From assembly GCA_051891855.1 (NCBI GenBank), contig JBJFFP010000058.1, positions 1 to 64,000 on the forward strand: a stretch of DNA of 64,000 nt, given 5' to 3'. Source of the DNA: SFDP01 sp051891855 (lineage in GTDB: Bacteria; Bacillota; Clostridia; Lachnospirales; Lachnospiraceae). The notes under the pieces were generated by a model. That model saw only the letters and a program-made list of their open reading frames with translations. It was not told the DNA's origin and did no database searches. The position numbers were made by a program, and so were the translations under genes. Of this stretch, positions 51,255-59,614 are shown in pieces; position 1 is the first letter of the stretch; each line of letters starts with the position of its first letter.

Positions 51255-52916
51255 ATGGAAAATCGGACTAATCAGGAAATGAAAAAGGCTTTTATGGGCA
51301 GATTGAAGGCTATTGTAGCCTCTATAGGTTTACTCTTTATCGTCATCTTGGTATCGGTGCTTGTTCTTCGCTATGAAGATAGTCGTTTGGAAGAATATAC
51401 CAGTCAGCAGAGTCGGTTTTTGTCGGCCCAGGCAGCCCATTATAAATGGGGAATGAACCTGGCCGGTTCTTTGCTGAGTCAGGAAGAATTTACCGGTCAG
51501 CTGGATCCTACAAAGTGTGATTTCGGTAAGTATCTTTACAGTGATGAGGTGACCGGATCATCGCAGATGCAGGAGTTTTACAATCAGGTAGAGGGGATTC
51601 ATCGCCAGATTCATGAAGCGGCAGAAACGGTTAGTGATTTTAACAAGGTAGATCAGGAGTTCGCTCTTCAAGTATGGGAGGAGCAGATTTTTTCTAATAT
51701 TCAGAGCCTTGTGACGATTTTGGAAACGGAGTCATCCAAGCTGGATAAGCCTATTCAGCAGGTGAAAGCCGTAATAAGTATTACCTATGTTATTGTCGTT
51801 TTAGTTTGTGCACTGGTAGTGGCAATCATTCTGATTAATCTGTATAAGGTTTATGAATATGTAAGCAAGCAAATCGTACTGCCCATTTATCAGCTGAAGG
51901 AAGAAACGGCCAAGCTGGCTAAGGGCCAGCTGGATTTGGACTACAGCGTGGATACGGCTAATGAGCTTCAGGATTTAGCTGCGTCTCTGCAGGAGGCTGT
52001 TGATGAGATTAAACAGTATATTGGTGCTATTGAATTTGGAATGACATCCTTCTCAGCAGGAGATTTCACCTGTAAATGTCCCATTACATTTGTGGGAGAT
52101 TTTGCACCGATTCAAAATTCCATCGAATCCTTCCAGGAGAAGATTAATGGAACTCTTTTAGAAATTAACGGAGTGTCCCATCAGGTAGATGCCGGAGCGG
52201 AGGATATTGCTGCCGGAGCTACCGATTTAGCCACCGGGGCAGAGCAGCAGGCAAACAGTGTACAGGATTTATCCAATATTGTGGGAGAGGTATCCGAGCA
52301 GATACGCCACAGTGCCCAGTATGCCAAGGAAGCGGATGAGTACGGTATACAGGCCGGAAAAGCTATTGATAACAGCCGGGTGGAGATGGAGCAGTTAATG
52401 GAGGCTATCACGAAGATCGGTGCAGCTTCAGCAGATATCAGTAATATTATTATGACTATCGATGAAATTGCTTCCCAGACCAATCTGCTGGCTTTAAATG
52501 CATCCATTGAAGCAGCCAGGGCAGGAGCGGCAGGAAAGGGCTTTGCGGTTGTAGCTGATGAGATCGGAAAGCTGGCACAGCAGTCAGCCGAGGCTTCTCA
52601 GGATATAGCAGCCCTGATTGAGCAGTCCCTGAAATTTATTGAGGATGGACAGACCTCTGCAGAACAGATGAATAAGGGCTTTGAAACGGTTGCCGAAAGC
52701 TCCCACAAGGTTCTGGAAATGGTTGGACAGATTGCCTCAGAGGCACAGGATCAGGCAGAGGCTGTGGAGAAGATTTCGGGCAACATAGCAGAAATTTCCA
52801 ATATTGTTGCAACCAACTCTGCTACTTCACAGGAAAGCTCAGCAGCAAGTGAAGAGTTAAGCAGTCAGGCAACGGTACTTAATAATCTTCTGAGTCAGTT
52901 TAAGTTTAAGCGTTAA
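51255..52916 (+). CDS. Methyl-accepting chemotaxis protein with extracellular CZB-like domain
   Basis: The 553-residue receptor has TM1 (about 18-38), an extracellular region, TM2 (about 177-200, VIVVLVCALVVAIILINLY), a HAMP region and a C-terminal signalling domain with the hairpin tip EIASQTNLLALNASIEAARAG. The extracellular region shows a CZB zinc-binding pattern: H62, C88 in DPTKCDFGKYL, H116 and H120 in IHRQIHEAA. CZB domains sense zinc or oxidants such as HOCl in other bacteria. The ATG at 51255 follows GGTGGGGAA; an ATG at 51219 overlaps the possible operator. No che genes are near. Confidence 0.88.
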   Translation: MENRTNQEMKKAFMGRLKAIVASIGLLFIVILVSVLVLRYEDSRLEEYTSQQSRFLSAQAAHYKWGMNLAGSLLSQEEFTGQLDPTKCDFGKYLYSDEVTGSSQMQEFYNQVEGIHRQIHEAAETVSDFNKVDQEFALQVWEEQIFSNIQSLVTILETESSKLDKPIQQVKAVISITYVIVVLVCALVVAIILINLYKVYEYVSKQIVLPIYQLKEETAKLAKGQLDLDYSVDTANELQDLAASLQEAVDEIKQYIGAIEFGMTSFSAGDFTCKCPITFVGDFAPIQNSIESFQEKINGTLLEINGVSHQVDAGAEDIAAGATDLATGAEQQANSVQDLSNIVGEVSEQIRHSAQYAKEADEYGIQAGKAIDNSRVEMEQLMEAITKIGAASADISNIIMTIDEIASQTNLLALNASIEAARAGAAGKGFAVVADEIGKLAQQSAEASQDIAALIEQSLKFIEDGQTSAEQMNKGFETVAESSHKVLEMVGQIASEAQDQAEAVEKISGNIAEISNIVATNSATSQESSAASEELSSQATVLNNLLSQFKFKR

Positions 52917-52934
52917 GAATAATCAAAGAAAAGA

Positions 52935-52969
52935 AAAAAACAGCACCTCACTTTGGGGCGCTGTTTTTT
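52935..52969. terminator. Bidirectional terminator between the chemoreceptor gene and carB
   Basis: AAAAAACAGC (52935-52944) pairs with GCTGTTTTTT (52960-52969), with further CC/GG pairs inside. A/T tracts on both sides serve both convergent genes. Confidence 0.8.
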
Positions 52970-52978
52970 CTTTGCGAT

Positions 52979-55900
52979 TTATTCAGCAGAAAGACGGCAG
53001 ATATCCACCGGGGAAACGGTATCAGAAGAGAAATCCTGTGCCAGAATATCGGCCAGGCTGGAGGCGGTATCCAGACTGGTAAGGCAGGGGATACCTAACT
53101 CCACACTCTTTCGTCTCACCTTTACGCTGTCTCTGGCGGGAAGACGGCCCTTGGCTGAGGTAGAAATAATGTAGCTTATCTTACCGCTTTCCAACAGAGT
53201 CAGCGTGTTCTGTGAAGACTCATGAATTTTATGTACCAGAGTGACACTTAATCCATAATCCCGAAGCACCTTTGCCGTCCCGGCAGTAGCGTACAGCCGG
53301 AAACCAAGATGGGCAAACTTTTCTGCCAGGGAGCCGATTTCTTCTTTATCACTGTCTCTTACGGTAATGAAAATTCCTTTTTTGGGGTGAAACCGGTAGC
53401 CGGCACCCAAAAGACCTTTATAAAGAGCCTCCGTCATGGTAGGAGCAATTCCCAGCACCTCTCCCGTGGATTTCATTTCCGGGCCCAGCATAGTATCCAG
53501 ATTGGAGAGCTTTTCAAAGGAAAAAACGGGTACCTTTACAGCGGTATAGGAGGAAGTCGGGGCAAGTCCTGTTCCATAAGGCATATTCTTTAATTTTTTC
53601 CCCAGCATGACCTGAGTAGCAATATCGATCATGGGAATACCCGTCACCTTGCTTAAATAGGGAACGGTACGGGAGGAACGGGGATTTACCTCAATTACAT
53701 AAATTTGTTTTTCATGGATGACATATTGGATATTAATCAGGCCCTTCGTTTTCAAAGCAAGAGCCAGTCGGGTAGAATAATCGATAATTTTAGCTGTCTG
53801 GGCAGCACTCAAATTCCAGGCCGGATAAACGGCAATGGAGTCTCCGGAATGGATTCCTGCCCGGTCAATATGTTCCATAATACCGGGGAGAAGTACAGCT
53901 TCACCATCACAGATGGCATCTACCTCCAGCTCAGTCCCCTGCATATATTTATCAACCAGAACCAGATTATTTTCCAGTCCGGTAAGGATGATTCCCATGT
54001 ATTCCGTGACATCTGCATCGGAAAAGGCGATAATCATATTCTGGCCACCCAAAACGTAGGAGGGACGAAGAAGAACCGGGTACCCCAGTTGATTGGCTGC
54101 AGCCAGGGCTTCCTTGGTTGTTCTTACCGTAAACCCTTCAGGTTGTTTAATATGGAGCTGCTTTAGTAAGGCTTCAAATCTTCCCCGATCCTCTGCCAGA
54201 TCAATGCTGTCGGCACAGGTACCAAGGATGGGAATCCGGTTTTCAGACAGCCAGTGGGTAAGGCGGATAGCCGTCTGACCGCCAAAGGCAACCACTACGG
54301 CCTGAGGCTTTTCCAGAGCAATAATGGGAGCAACATCCTCCGGAGTAAGAGGCTCAAAATAGAGCCGATCGGCAGTGTTGAAGTCGGTAGATACGGTCTC
54401 CGGATTATTATTGATAATCACCACCTCGTAGCCTGCCTGCTGCAATGCCCAGACACAGTGGACAGAGGCATAATCAAACTCAATTCCCTGTCCGATACGA
54501 ATGGGGCCTGAACCGAAAACCAGAATTACCGGCTTGGGATTTGGGCGATTTTCCAGAAAAGTGAGGGCTTCATCCTCTTCCCCAAAAGCAGAGTAAAAGT
54601 AAGGAGTTCGGGCAGCAAATTCTCCACCGCAGGTATCCACCATTTTATAGGTGTAGGAAGGGCATTCTTCAAAAAGAGAGAACCAGGAAGCAGCATCGGG
54701 TAAAGCATGGCTTTCTCCATAAATTTCCTTAATGGTTTTAATTAAAAAACCGTTGCTCTTTAATCGATAAATCAATTCTCTGGTCAGAGGTTTGCTTCGC
54801 AGCTCCTTTTCCAGTTGGCTTAAATGAAGGAGCTTATCCAGAAACCATTCATCAATCCCGGTGAGCTGGTGAAGCTCATCTATGGAGTGATTTCGGTACA
54901 GTGCTTCATAGATGGCAAAAATACGCTGATCATCCCGGGCCTTAATTTTCTCCATCAGGGCAGAGCTTTCCAGGCTGCGAATGGACTTATCCCATAGTGA
55001 GTCATGAGAGATTTCTGCACCTCGAATAGCCTTCATCAGAGCAAATTCAAAGCTTCTTCCTATGGACATTACTTCGCCGGTGGCCTTCATCTGGGTACTT
55101 AGGGTTCTGGAAGCATAGACAAATTTATCAAAGGGGAATTTAGGAAATTTAACCACCACATAATCCAGTGCCGGCTCGAAGCAGGCCTTTGTCTGTCCGG
55201 TAACCTCATTGTCAATTTCCTCCAGAGTATAACCAACAGCAATTTTGGCAGCTACTCGGGCAATGGGATAGCCGGTGGCCTTACTGGCCAGGGCAGAGGA
55301 GCGGGAAACCCTGGGATTTACTTCAATAACGGCATATTCAAAGCTTTCCGGGTGAAGAGCGAACTGAACGTTGCAGCCGCCTTCTACTCCCATGGCCTCA
55401 ATAATGTGAAGTGCTGCACTTCGCAGCATCTGATATTCCTTGTCCGCAAGAGTCAGAGCCGGAGCTACTACAATAGAGTCACCGGTATGGATTCCCACCG
55501 GATCCAGATTTTCCATGGAGCAGACGGTAATGGCATTTCCCCTGCCGTCACGCATAACCTCAAATTCAATTTCTTTCCAACCGGTAATGGATTTTTCCAC
55601 CAGTATCTGGGTAATGGGGGACTGGCGGAGACCGGAGGCTGCAATTTCCCGAAGAGCTTTCTCATCTTCGGCAATTCCGCCGCCACTTCCTCCTAAGGTA
55701 AAGGCAGGACGGACGATAACCGGATAACCCTCTCTGCGGGCAAAGCTGAGGGCTCCTTCCAGGGTATGGGTGATTACAGAGGGAATTACCGGCTCACCAA
55801 TGGACTCCATGGTGGCTTTAAAGCATTGACGGTCTTCCGCACGGTCAATAGTTTGGGGATCGGCACCCAGCAGAGTAACCGAATGGGAGTGAAGAAAGCC

Positions 55901-56215
55901 TTCCTTTGCCAGCTCCATGGATAGAGTAAGACCGGTTTGTCCACCCAGAGTAGACAGGAGACTGTCCGGTTTTTCCAACTCAATGATCCGTTTGACGAAA
56001 TCGGTGGTCAGCGGCTCAACGTAGATGTGATCAGCCATGGAGGTATCGGTCATGATTGTTGCCGGATTGGAGTTGACAAGGACTACTTCCAGTCCCTCTT
56101 CTTTCAAGGCGCGGCAGGCCTGGGTACCGGCATAGTCAAATTCAGCCGCCTGGCCGATGACAATGGGGCCTGAGCCGATAACCATTACTTTTTTTAAATT
56201 GGGGTTTAAAGGCAT
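52979..56215 (-). CDS. carB: Carbamoyl-phosphate synthase large subunit
   Basis: CarB makes carbamoyl phosphate from bicarbonate, ATP and ammonia delivered by CarA, feeding pyrimidine and arginine synthesis. The 1078 residues show two homologous ATP-grasp halves, each starting with a GSGPI-IGQ motif (KKVMVIGSGPIVIGQAAEFD and LVFGSGPIRIGQGIEFDYA-like), and a C-terminal MGS-like allosteric domain. It starts 4 bases after carA ends. Nothing is missing. Confidence 0.97.
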   Translation of the reverse strand: MPLNPNLKKVMVIGSGPIVIGQAAEFDYAGTQACRALKEEGLEVVLVNSNPATIMTDTSMADHIYVEPLTTDFVKRIIELEKPDSLLSTLGGQTGLTLSMELAKEGFLHSHSVTLLGADPQTIDRAEDRQCFKATMESIGEPVIPSVITHTLEGALSFARREGYPVIVRPAFTLGGSGGGIAEDEKALREIAASGLRQSPITQILVEKSITGWKEIEFEVMRDGRGNAITVCSMENLDPVGIHTGDSIVVAPALTLADKEYQMLRSAALHIIEAMGVEGGCNVQFALHPESFEYAVIEVNPRVSRSSALASKATGYPIARVAAKIAVGYTLEEIDNEVTGQTKACFEPALDYVVVKFPKFPFDKFVYASRTLSTQMKATGEVMSIGRSFEFALMKAIRGAEISHDSLWDKSIRSLESSALMEKIKARDDQRIFAIYEALYRNHSIDELHQLTGIDEWFLDKLLHLSQLEKELRSKPLTRELIYRLKSNGFLIKTIKEIYGESHALPDAASWFSLFEECPSYTYKMVDTCGGEFAARTPYFYSAFGEEDEALTFLENRPNPKPVILVFGSGPIRIGQGIEFDYASVHCVWALQQAGYEVVIINNNPETVSTDFNTADRLYFEPLTPEDVAPIIALEKPQAVVVAFGGQTAIRLTHWLSENRIPILGTCADSIDLAEDRGRFEALLKQLHIKQPEGFTVRTTKEALAAANQLGYPVLLRPSYVLGGQNMIIAFSDADVTEYMGIILTGLENNLVLVDKYMQGTELEVDAICDGEAVLLPGIMEHIDRAGIHSGDSIAVYPAWNLSAAQTAKIIDYSTRLALALKTKGLINIQYVIHEKQIYVIEVNPRSSRTVPYLSKVTGIPMIDIATQVMLGKKLKNMPYGTGLAPTSSYTAVKVPVFSFEKLSNLDTMLGPEMKSTGEVLGIAPTMTEALYKGLLGAGYRFHPKKGIFITVRDSDKEEIGSLAEKFAHLGFRLYATAGTAKVLRDYGLSVTLVHKIHESSQNTLTLLESGKISYIISTSAKGRLPARDSVKVRRKSVELGIPCLTSLDTASSLADILAQDFSSDTVSPVDICRLSAE

Positions 56216-56219
56216 GCTG

Positions 56220-57299
56220 TTATTCTCCTTCCATCATTTTTATAAATTCCTGAAACAGATATTCGGTATCTTTAGGTCCGCCACAGGCCTCAGGATGGAA
56301 CTGTACGGAGAGCCCGGGAAAGTCTTTATAGCGAATCCCTTCGCAGGTAAAATCATTCAGATTGACAAAGCTGAGGGAAGCATTGGGAGGCAGGTTATCA
56401 CAGCTTACGCTGTAACCGTGATTTTGACTGGTAATATAAATTCTGCCGCTTTCCACATCCTTAACCGGCTGATTACTGCCGCGATGGCCAAATTTCAGCT
56501 TCCCGGTTTTCGCTCCGTTGGCCAAAGCCAGAAGCTGATGGCCAAGACAAATACCGAAAAGGGGAATTTTGGCTTCACAAAGAGAATGAATTTCACGAAT
56601 AATATCCGAATAATCAGCAGGATTACCGGGGCCGTTGCTGAGCATGATTCCATCCGGCTTTAGGGCAAGAATCTGTTGGGCAGAATAGGAGGAGGGGACG
56701 ATGGTAATTTTGCAGCCTAAAGAATGAAGCTTTCGGACAATGTTCTGTTTTGCACCGAAATCCCAAAGCACCACATGATAATGCCAGACACCGTTTTCCA
56801 CAACATAGGCAGAGGAACAGCTGACCTTGTCTACCGCATCCTTACATTTCCACTGTTTAAGAGAATCAAGGTCATGGGCGGATAAGGCAGAGGTGGTGAG
56901 TCTTCCGTTCATGACCCCCTGATCCCTGATTTTTTTCGTAAGAGTTCTGGTATCCAGTCCATAGATTCCCGGAATTTTATTTCGCCGTAACCACTTATCC
57001 AGGGAAAGCTGACTTCTGAAATTGGATGGGGAAGAGCAAAATTCTCTGGTCAGATAAGCACTTAAATGGATTTTTTTACTTTCGGTATCCAATAGATTCA
57101 CTCCATAATTTCCAATCAGGGGAAAGGTCTGTAGTACCATCTGCCCGTAGTAGCTGGGGTCGGTAAGAGTTTCCACGTATCCGGTCATGGAGGTGGTAAA
57201 CACCACTTCTGCAATTACATCTGCAGTAAGTGCAGCACCAAAGCTTTTTCCGGGAAAACAGGTTCCGTCCTCCAACTGAAGATAAATTGTTTCGTCCAT
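56220..57299 (-). CDS. carA: Carbamoyl-phosphate synthase small subunit
   Basis: CarA hydrolyses glutamine and channels ammonia to CarB. The 359 residues begin MDETIYLQLEDGTCFPGKSFG and carry the class I amidotransferase Cys in FGICLGHQLLALA plus the HPEA motif near the end. The ATG at 57299 is set by GGTGGAG just upstream; in-frame starts at 57311 and 57350 are less likely, the latter because it begins close to the leader terminator. The leader carries a long terminator and a hexaloop hairpin (57334-57402). Confidence 0.95.
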   Translation of the reverse strand: MDETIYLQLEDGTCFPGKSFGAALTADVIAEVVFTTSMTGYVETLTDPSYYGQMVLQTFPLIGNYGVNLLDTESKKIHLSAYLTREFCSSPSNFRSQLSLDKWLRRNKIPGIYGLDTRTLTKKIRDQGVMNGRLTTSALSAHDLDSLKQWKCKDAVDKVSCSSAYVVENGVWHYHVVLWDFGAKQNIVRKLHSLGCKITIVPSSYSAQQILALKPDGIMLSNGPGNPADYSDIIREIHSLCEAKIPLFGICLGHQLLALANGAKTGKLKFGHRGSNQPVKDVESGRIYITSQNHGYSVSCDNLPPNASLSFVNLNDFTCEGIRYKDFPGLSVQFHPEACGGPKDTEYLFQEFIKMMEGE

Positions 57300-57333
57300 A
57301 ATCTCCACCATCCTTCCAAAGTAAATTTGACAT

Positions 57334-57402
57334 AACAAAAAGGCGTCCATAAAGGATAACTATTCAGTATAGAATAATCATCTTTTACGAACGCCTTTGT
57401 TC
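57334..57402 (-). promoter_or_regulatory. carAB leader: long terminator with competing hexaloop hairpin
   Basis: On the minus strand AAAGGCGTTC (57398-57389) pairs with GGACGCCTTT (57348-57339), and inside it 57387-57372 pairs with 57365-57350 (15 of 16 positions, two G-U) around loop TATACT; a U-tract follows. The competing hairpin is GAAC/GTTC (57402-57389) with loop AAAGGC, which contains the terminator 5' arm. The hairpin begins about two bases after the predicted start. The layout is the same as in the glnN leader. Confidence 0.72.
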
Positions 57403-57410
57403 TTTCGGCT

Positions 57411-57439
57411 ATTGTAGCACTATAAAAATCAGGGGTCAA
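57411..57439 (-). promoter_or_regulatory. Sigma-A promoter of carAB
   Basis: Minus-strand TTGACC (57439-57434) and TACAAT (57416-57411) are 17 bases apart, with TG giving an extended -10. The predicted start is near 57404. Confidence 0.8.
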
Positions 57440-57467
57440 GGAAAATTTTATTTACCGTATTTGATAT

Positions 57468-59285
57468 TTACTGTACCTGTTTTCTGATTAGAGGAATAGC
57501 ACAGTAGAGAGGCAGACTGTATACCAAATGGTAGGCATAGCGAAATTCCACAGCCACAGGCGTGGCAATCAGCAGGGTGGCAATAATGGCCATATTTGGA
57601 ATCCAGGGAGTACCAAGAGAAATCAGGCCGGCTAAAGAGCGGGGTTTTTCCGGTAGAGTATCCTCGTCCGATGGAAGGAAGGACAGATGGATTCCCAAAG
57701 CCAGCAGGGCAAGCCACAGAACGGAGCCCATACTCCAGAGAGCGCCATATAGGGGAAAGATATTTTGCAGCTTAAGGGAAATCTCCCTCAGCTTTGTCAG
57801 AAGCTTTCCTCCAATGAGGTATTCTCCATGAAGTCCCGTATCGTTATCAATAACACCCTCTACATCGGCAACCGGATAAAGTGCAGTAGGAGAGTAGTAG
57901 CCTTTGGTTTGTTCAATATAGGCGTCCAGATAAATATCGGGATAGGTGAAGCCAAGCCCCAGCCATAGCTTAAGATATTCACCCTTATGTGCTTCAAGAT
58001 ACTTCGGATTACCGGCCCGCACCAGTTCCTTCATATTGTCGGAAATATATTCTGTGTATAATTCATCAATATAGGAAATATCCATAATTTTACTTAACAG
58101 CTCCTCCTGGGCATCTGTCAGCTGCTTTCCTGATGCAACTACGCGGCAGACCTGCTGAAGAGGAATGGATACAGATTCCACAAAGTCAGGCTGCTTTACC
58201 TCGTAATGCTCCATTACAGGACCTTTTACAGTAAGAACAAGAAGCAGGATAAAAAGATGAATGGGATACATAAGCTTTTTTTGCTTCCGAAAGGAAATCA
58301 GTAAGAAAGGAAGACCGAGTAAAAAAGCGTACCATCCATTAGAGCGGTAAAGGCACATCAGACAGCCGGAGACAGTATATATTCCCAAAGACAGGAAAGA
58401 AGGCTTCCCTTCCTTTGTAAAAAGCAGATGGAAAAGTGCGGTGCAGAAGAAAAGCAGGGTTCCGGCAAATAGTACATCCTTCCAAATGCAGATGGCCATG
58501 ACACTGTTGTAAGGCATCAGGGCATAGAAGGAAATGATTCCGATCTGTAGAAGAAGACAGGAGCAAGATTTACCGATAATGTAAACCAGATAGGCAGCAG
58601 CCAGAGCCATAAAGCAGATCTGAAACAGGGTATAAAAGGCGAAGGCCCCATTTACGGAGGAAGTAAACAGTGTACCCAGATGATAAAACAGCGAGATGGT
58701 CATTGTATGCACCCAGGGATGGTGATTGCTAAAGGGCTGCATCCCCATAACCTGTTCCAGCTGGTTGATACTGTCCGGAGTTAGGATACCCGGCCAGGAA
58801 TAGAGCAGGAAGGGGATGCGGCAAAAAACACAGGCAAGAAAACAGAGCAGGGGTAAAAAACGAATCAGAAGCTTCTTTTGAGGAGAGGCCTCCCGGGTTT
58901 CTCTGGGGGTAAATCGGTTATACAGACAGAGCAGGTATAAAATCCCATTTTCAAAAAGCAGGAAGAGACCAACAAAGGTCACTGCTACGATAACGCCCTT
59001 AAACAGAGCATTATCCAAATCAGCTGCGATTTCTCTGCGGATGTCCGCAAGATAAAAGAGGGTAAAGGTAAGTCCCAATAAGGCCGCTGTAAGCTGCTGC
59101 CTTTTTCGATCCTCAGGCTTTGTCAGGGCAGTCTCTTTTTTTGCCGCTTTCAAAAAAATCAGGCATAAAAAAAAGAAGAGAAAAGCGATGACATTCATGG
59201 AATGCAGTCCGCTGATTCTCATCATTGCCCAGGAGGCCAAAAAGCTTTGAAGGCTTAAAGCAGCTGTTGAAGATGATTTAACCAT
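57468..59285 (-). CDS. DUF6020 family multi-pass membrane protein
   Basis: The 605-residue protein has about twelve hydrophobic segments and one larger soluble loop (about 385-510). The segment SWPGILTPDSINQLEQVMGMQPFSNHHPWVHT resembles the DUF6020 family, in which the acidic residue after a short PG-TPDS motif recalls GT-C glycosyltransferases; function is unproven. The ATG at 59285 has GGAG 9 bases upstream; a TTG at 59312 is possible. It lies between the carAB promoter and the asnB promoter with its own promoter at 59347-59375, and I see no terminator after it except the carAB leader. Confidence 0.8.
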   Translation of the reverse strand: MVKSSSTAALSLQSFLASWAMMRISGLHSMNVIAFLFFFLCLIFLKAAKKETALTKPEDRKRQQLTAALLGLTFTLFYLADIRREIAADLDNALFKGVIVAVTFVGLFLLFENGILYLLCLYNRFTPRETREASPQKKLLIRFLPLLCFLACVFCRIPFLLYSWPGILTPDSINQLEQVMGMQPFSNHHPWVHTMTISLFYHLGTLFTSSVNGAFAFYTLFQICFMALAAAYLVYIIGKSCSCLLLQIGIISFYALMPYNSVMAICIWKDVLFAGTLLFFCTALFHLLFTKEGKPSFLSLGIYTVSGCLMCLYRSNGWYAFLLGLPFLLISFRKQKKLMYPIHLFILLLVLTVKGPVMEHYEVKQPDFVESVSIPLQQVCRVVASGKQLTDAQEELLSKIMDISYIDELYTEYISDNMKELVRAGNPKYLEAHKGEYLKLWLGLGFTYPDIYLDAYIEQTKGYYSPTALYPVADVEGVIDNDTGLHGEYLIGGKLLTKLREISLKLQNIFPLYGALWSMGSVLWLALLALGIHLSFLPSDEDTLPEKPRSLAGLISLGTPWIPNMAIIATLLIATPVAVEFRYAYHLVYSLPLYCAIPLIRKQVQ

Positions 59286-59346
59286 GCTGTAATTCTCCGA
59301 TTTCTTCTGCAAAGGTATTCAGTACTCTTTTAACGTAATTATGGAT

Positions 59347-59375
59347 ATTGTATAAAAAAAATAAGGCTGCCGCAA
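59347..59375 (-). promoter_or_regulatory. Promoter of the DUF6020 gene
   Basis: Minus-strand TTGCGG (59375-59370) and TACAAT (59352-59347) are 17 bases apart. A hairpin with GCC/GGC around the -35 and a T-run in the spacer look like a terminator, but no transcript start upstream of it is seen. Confidence 0.5.
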
Positions 59376-59404
59376 GGCTTATCCGCATTTTTTCAGGAAA
59401 AGTA

Positions 59405-59434
59405 TTGACAAAAATTTACAGACTATGCTATTTT
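59405..59434 (+). promoter_or_regulatory. Sigma-A promoter of asnB
   Basis: A perfect TTGACA (59405-59410) and TATTTT (59429-59434) are 18 bases apart, with TG at 59426-59427 giving an extended -10. The leader is about 170 bases long. Confidence 0.7.
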
Positions 59435-59454
59435 GGGAACAGAAAAGAAAAAAG

Positions 59455-59560
59455 TGCGATTGAGTTCGCAAAAAAGGGGTCATACAAAGGTGTGTGGCAA
59501 ATAGGTAATACGCGGATAAGCAGTTATTCGTCCTATTTCAGGACGGTAGCTGCTTTTTTT
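59455..59560 (+). promoter_or_regulatory. asnB leader: two hexaloop hairpins, antiterminator and terminator
   Basis: Hairpin 1 is TGCGA/TCGCA with loop TTGAGT (59455-59470). Hairpin 2 is GTCATAC/GTGTGGC with loop AAAGGT (59479-59498), 8 bases later. A further stem CGGATAA/TTATTCG with loop GCAG (59513-59530) excludes the terminator, which pairs 59519-59533 with 59541-59554 and ends in TTTTTT. Two successive hexaloop hairpins before a terminator is the layout described for ANTAR targets. Loop 1 lacks the usual A1 and G4. Confidence 0.65.
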
Positions 59561-59614
59561 ATGCCGGGATGAGGCCCTGTATATACCCCAAATTCAAAAT
59601 AAGGAGGAGACGGA

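Noticed and set aside
57334..57404. PyrR attenuator in the carAB leader
   Set aside because: I could not find the PyrR-binding loop consensus; the overlap pattern matches the glnN leader instead.
59360..59390. Terminator on the minus strand before the DUF6020 gene
   Set aside because: A hairpin and T-run are present, but the -35 and -10 boxes of the likely promoter fall within and after it, so it is not transcribed from that promoter.
59500..59560. T-box riboswitch before asnB
   Set aside because: A short stretch resembles the T-box antiterminator, but the leader is too short for Stem I and the core AGGGTGG motif is not present.
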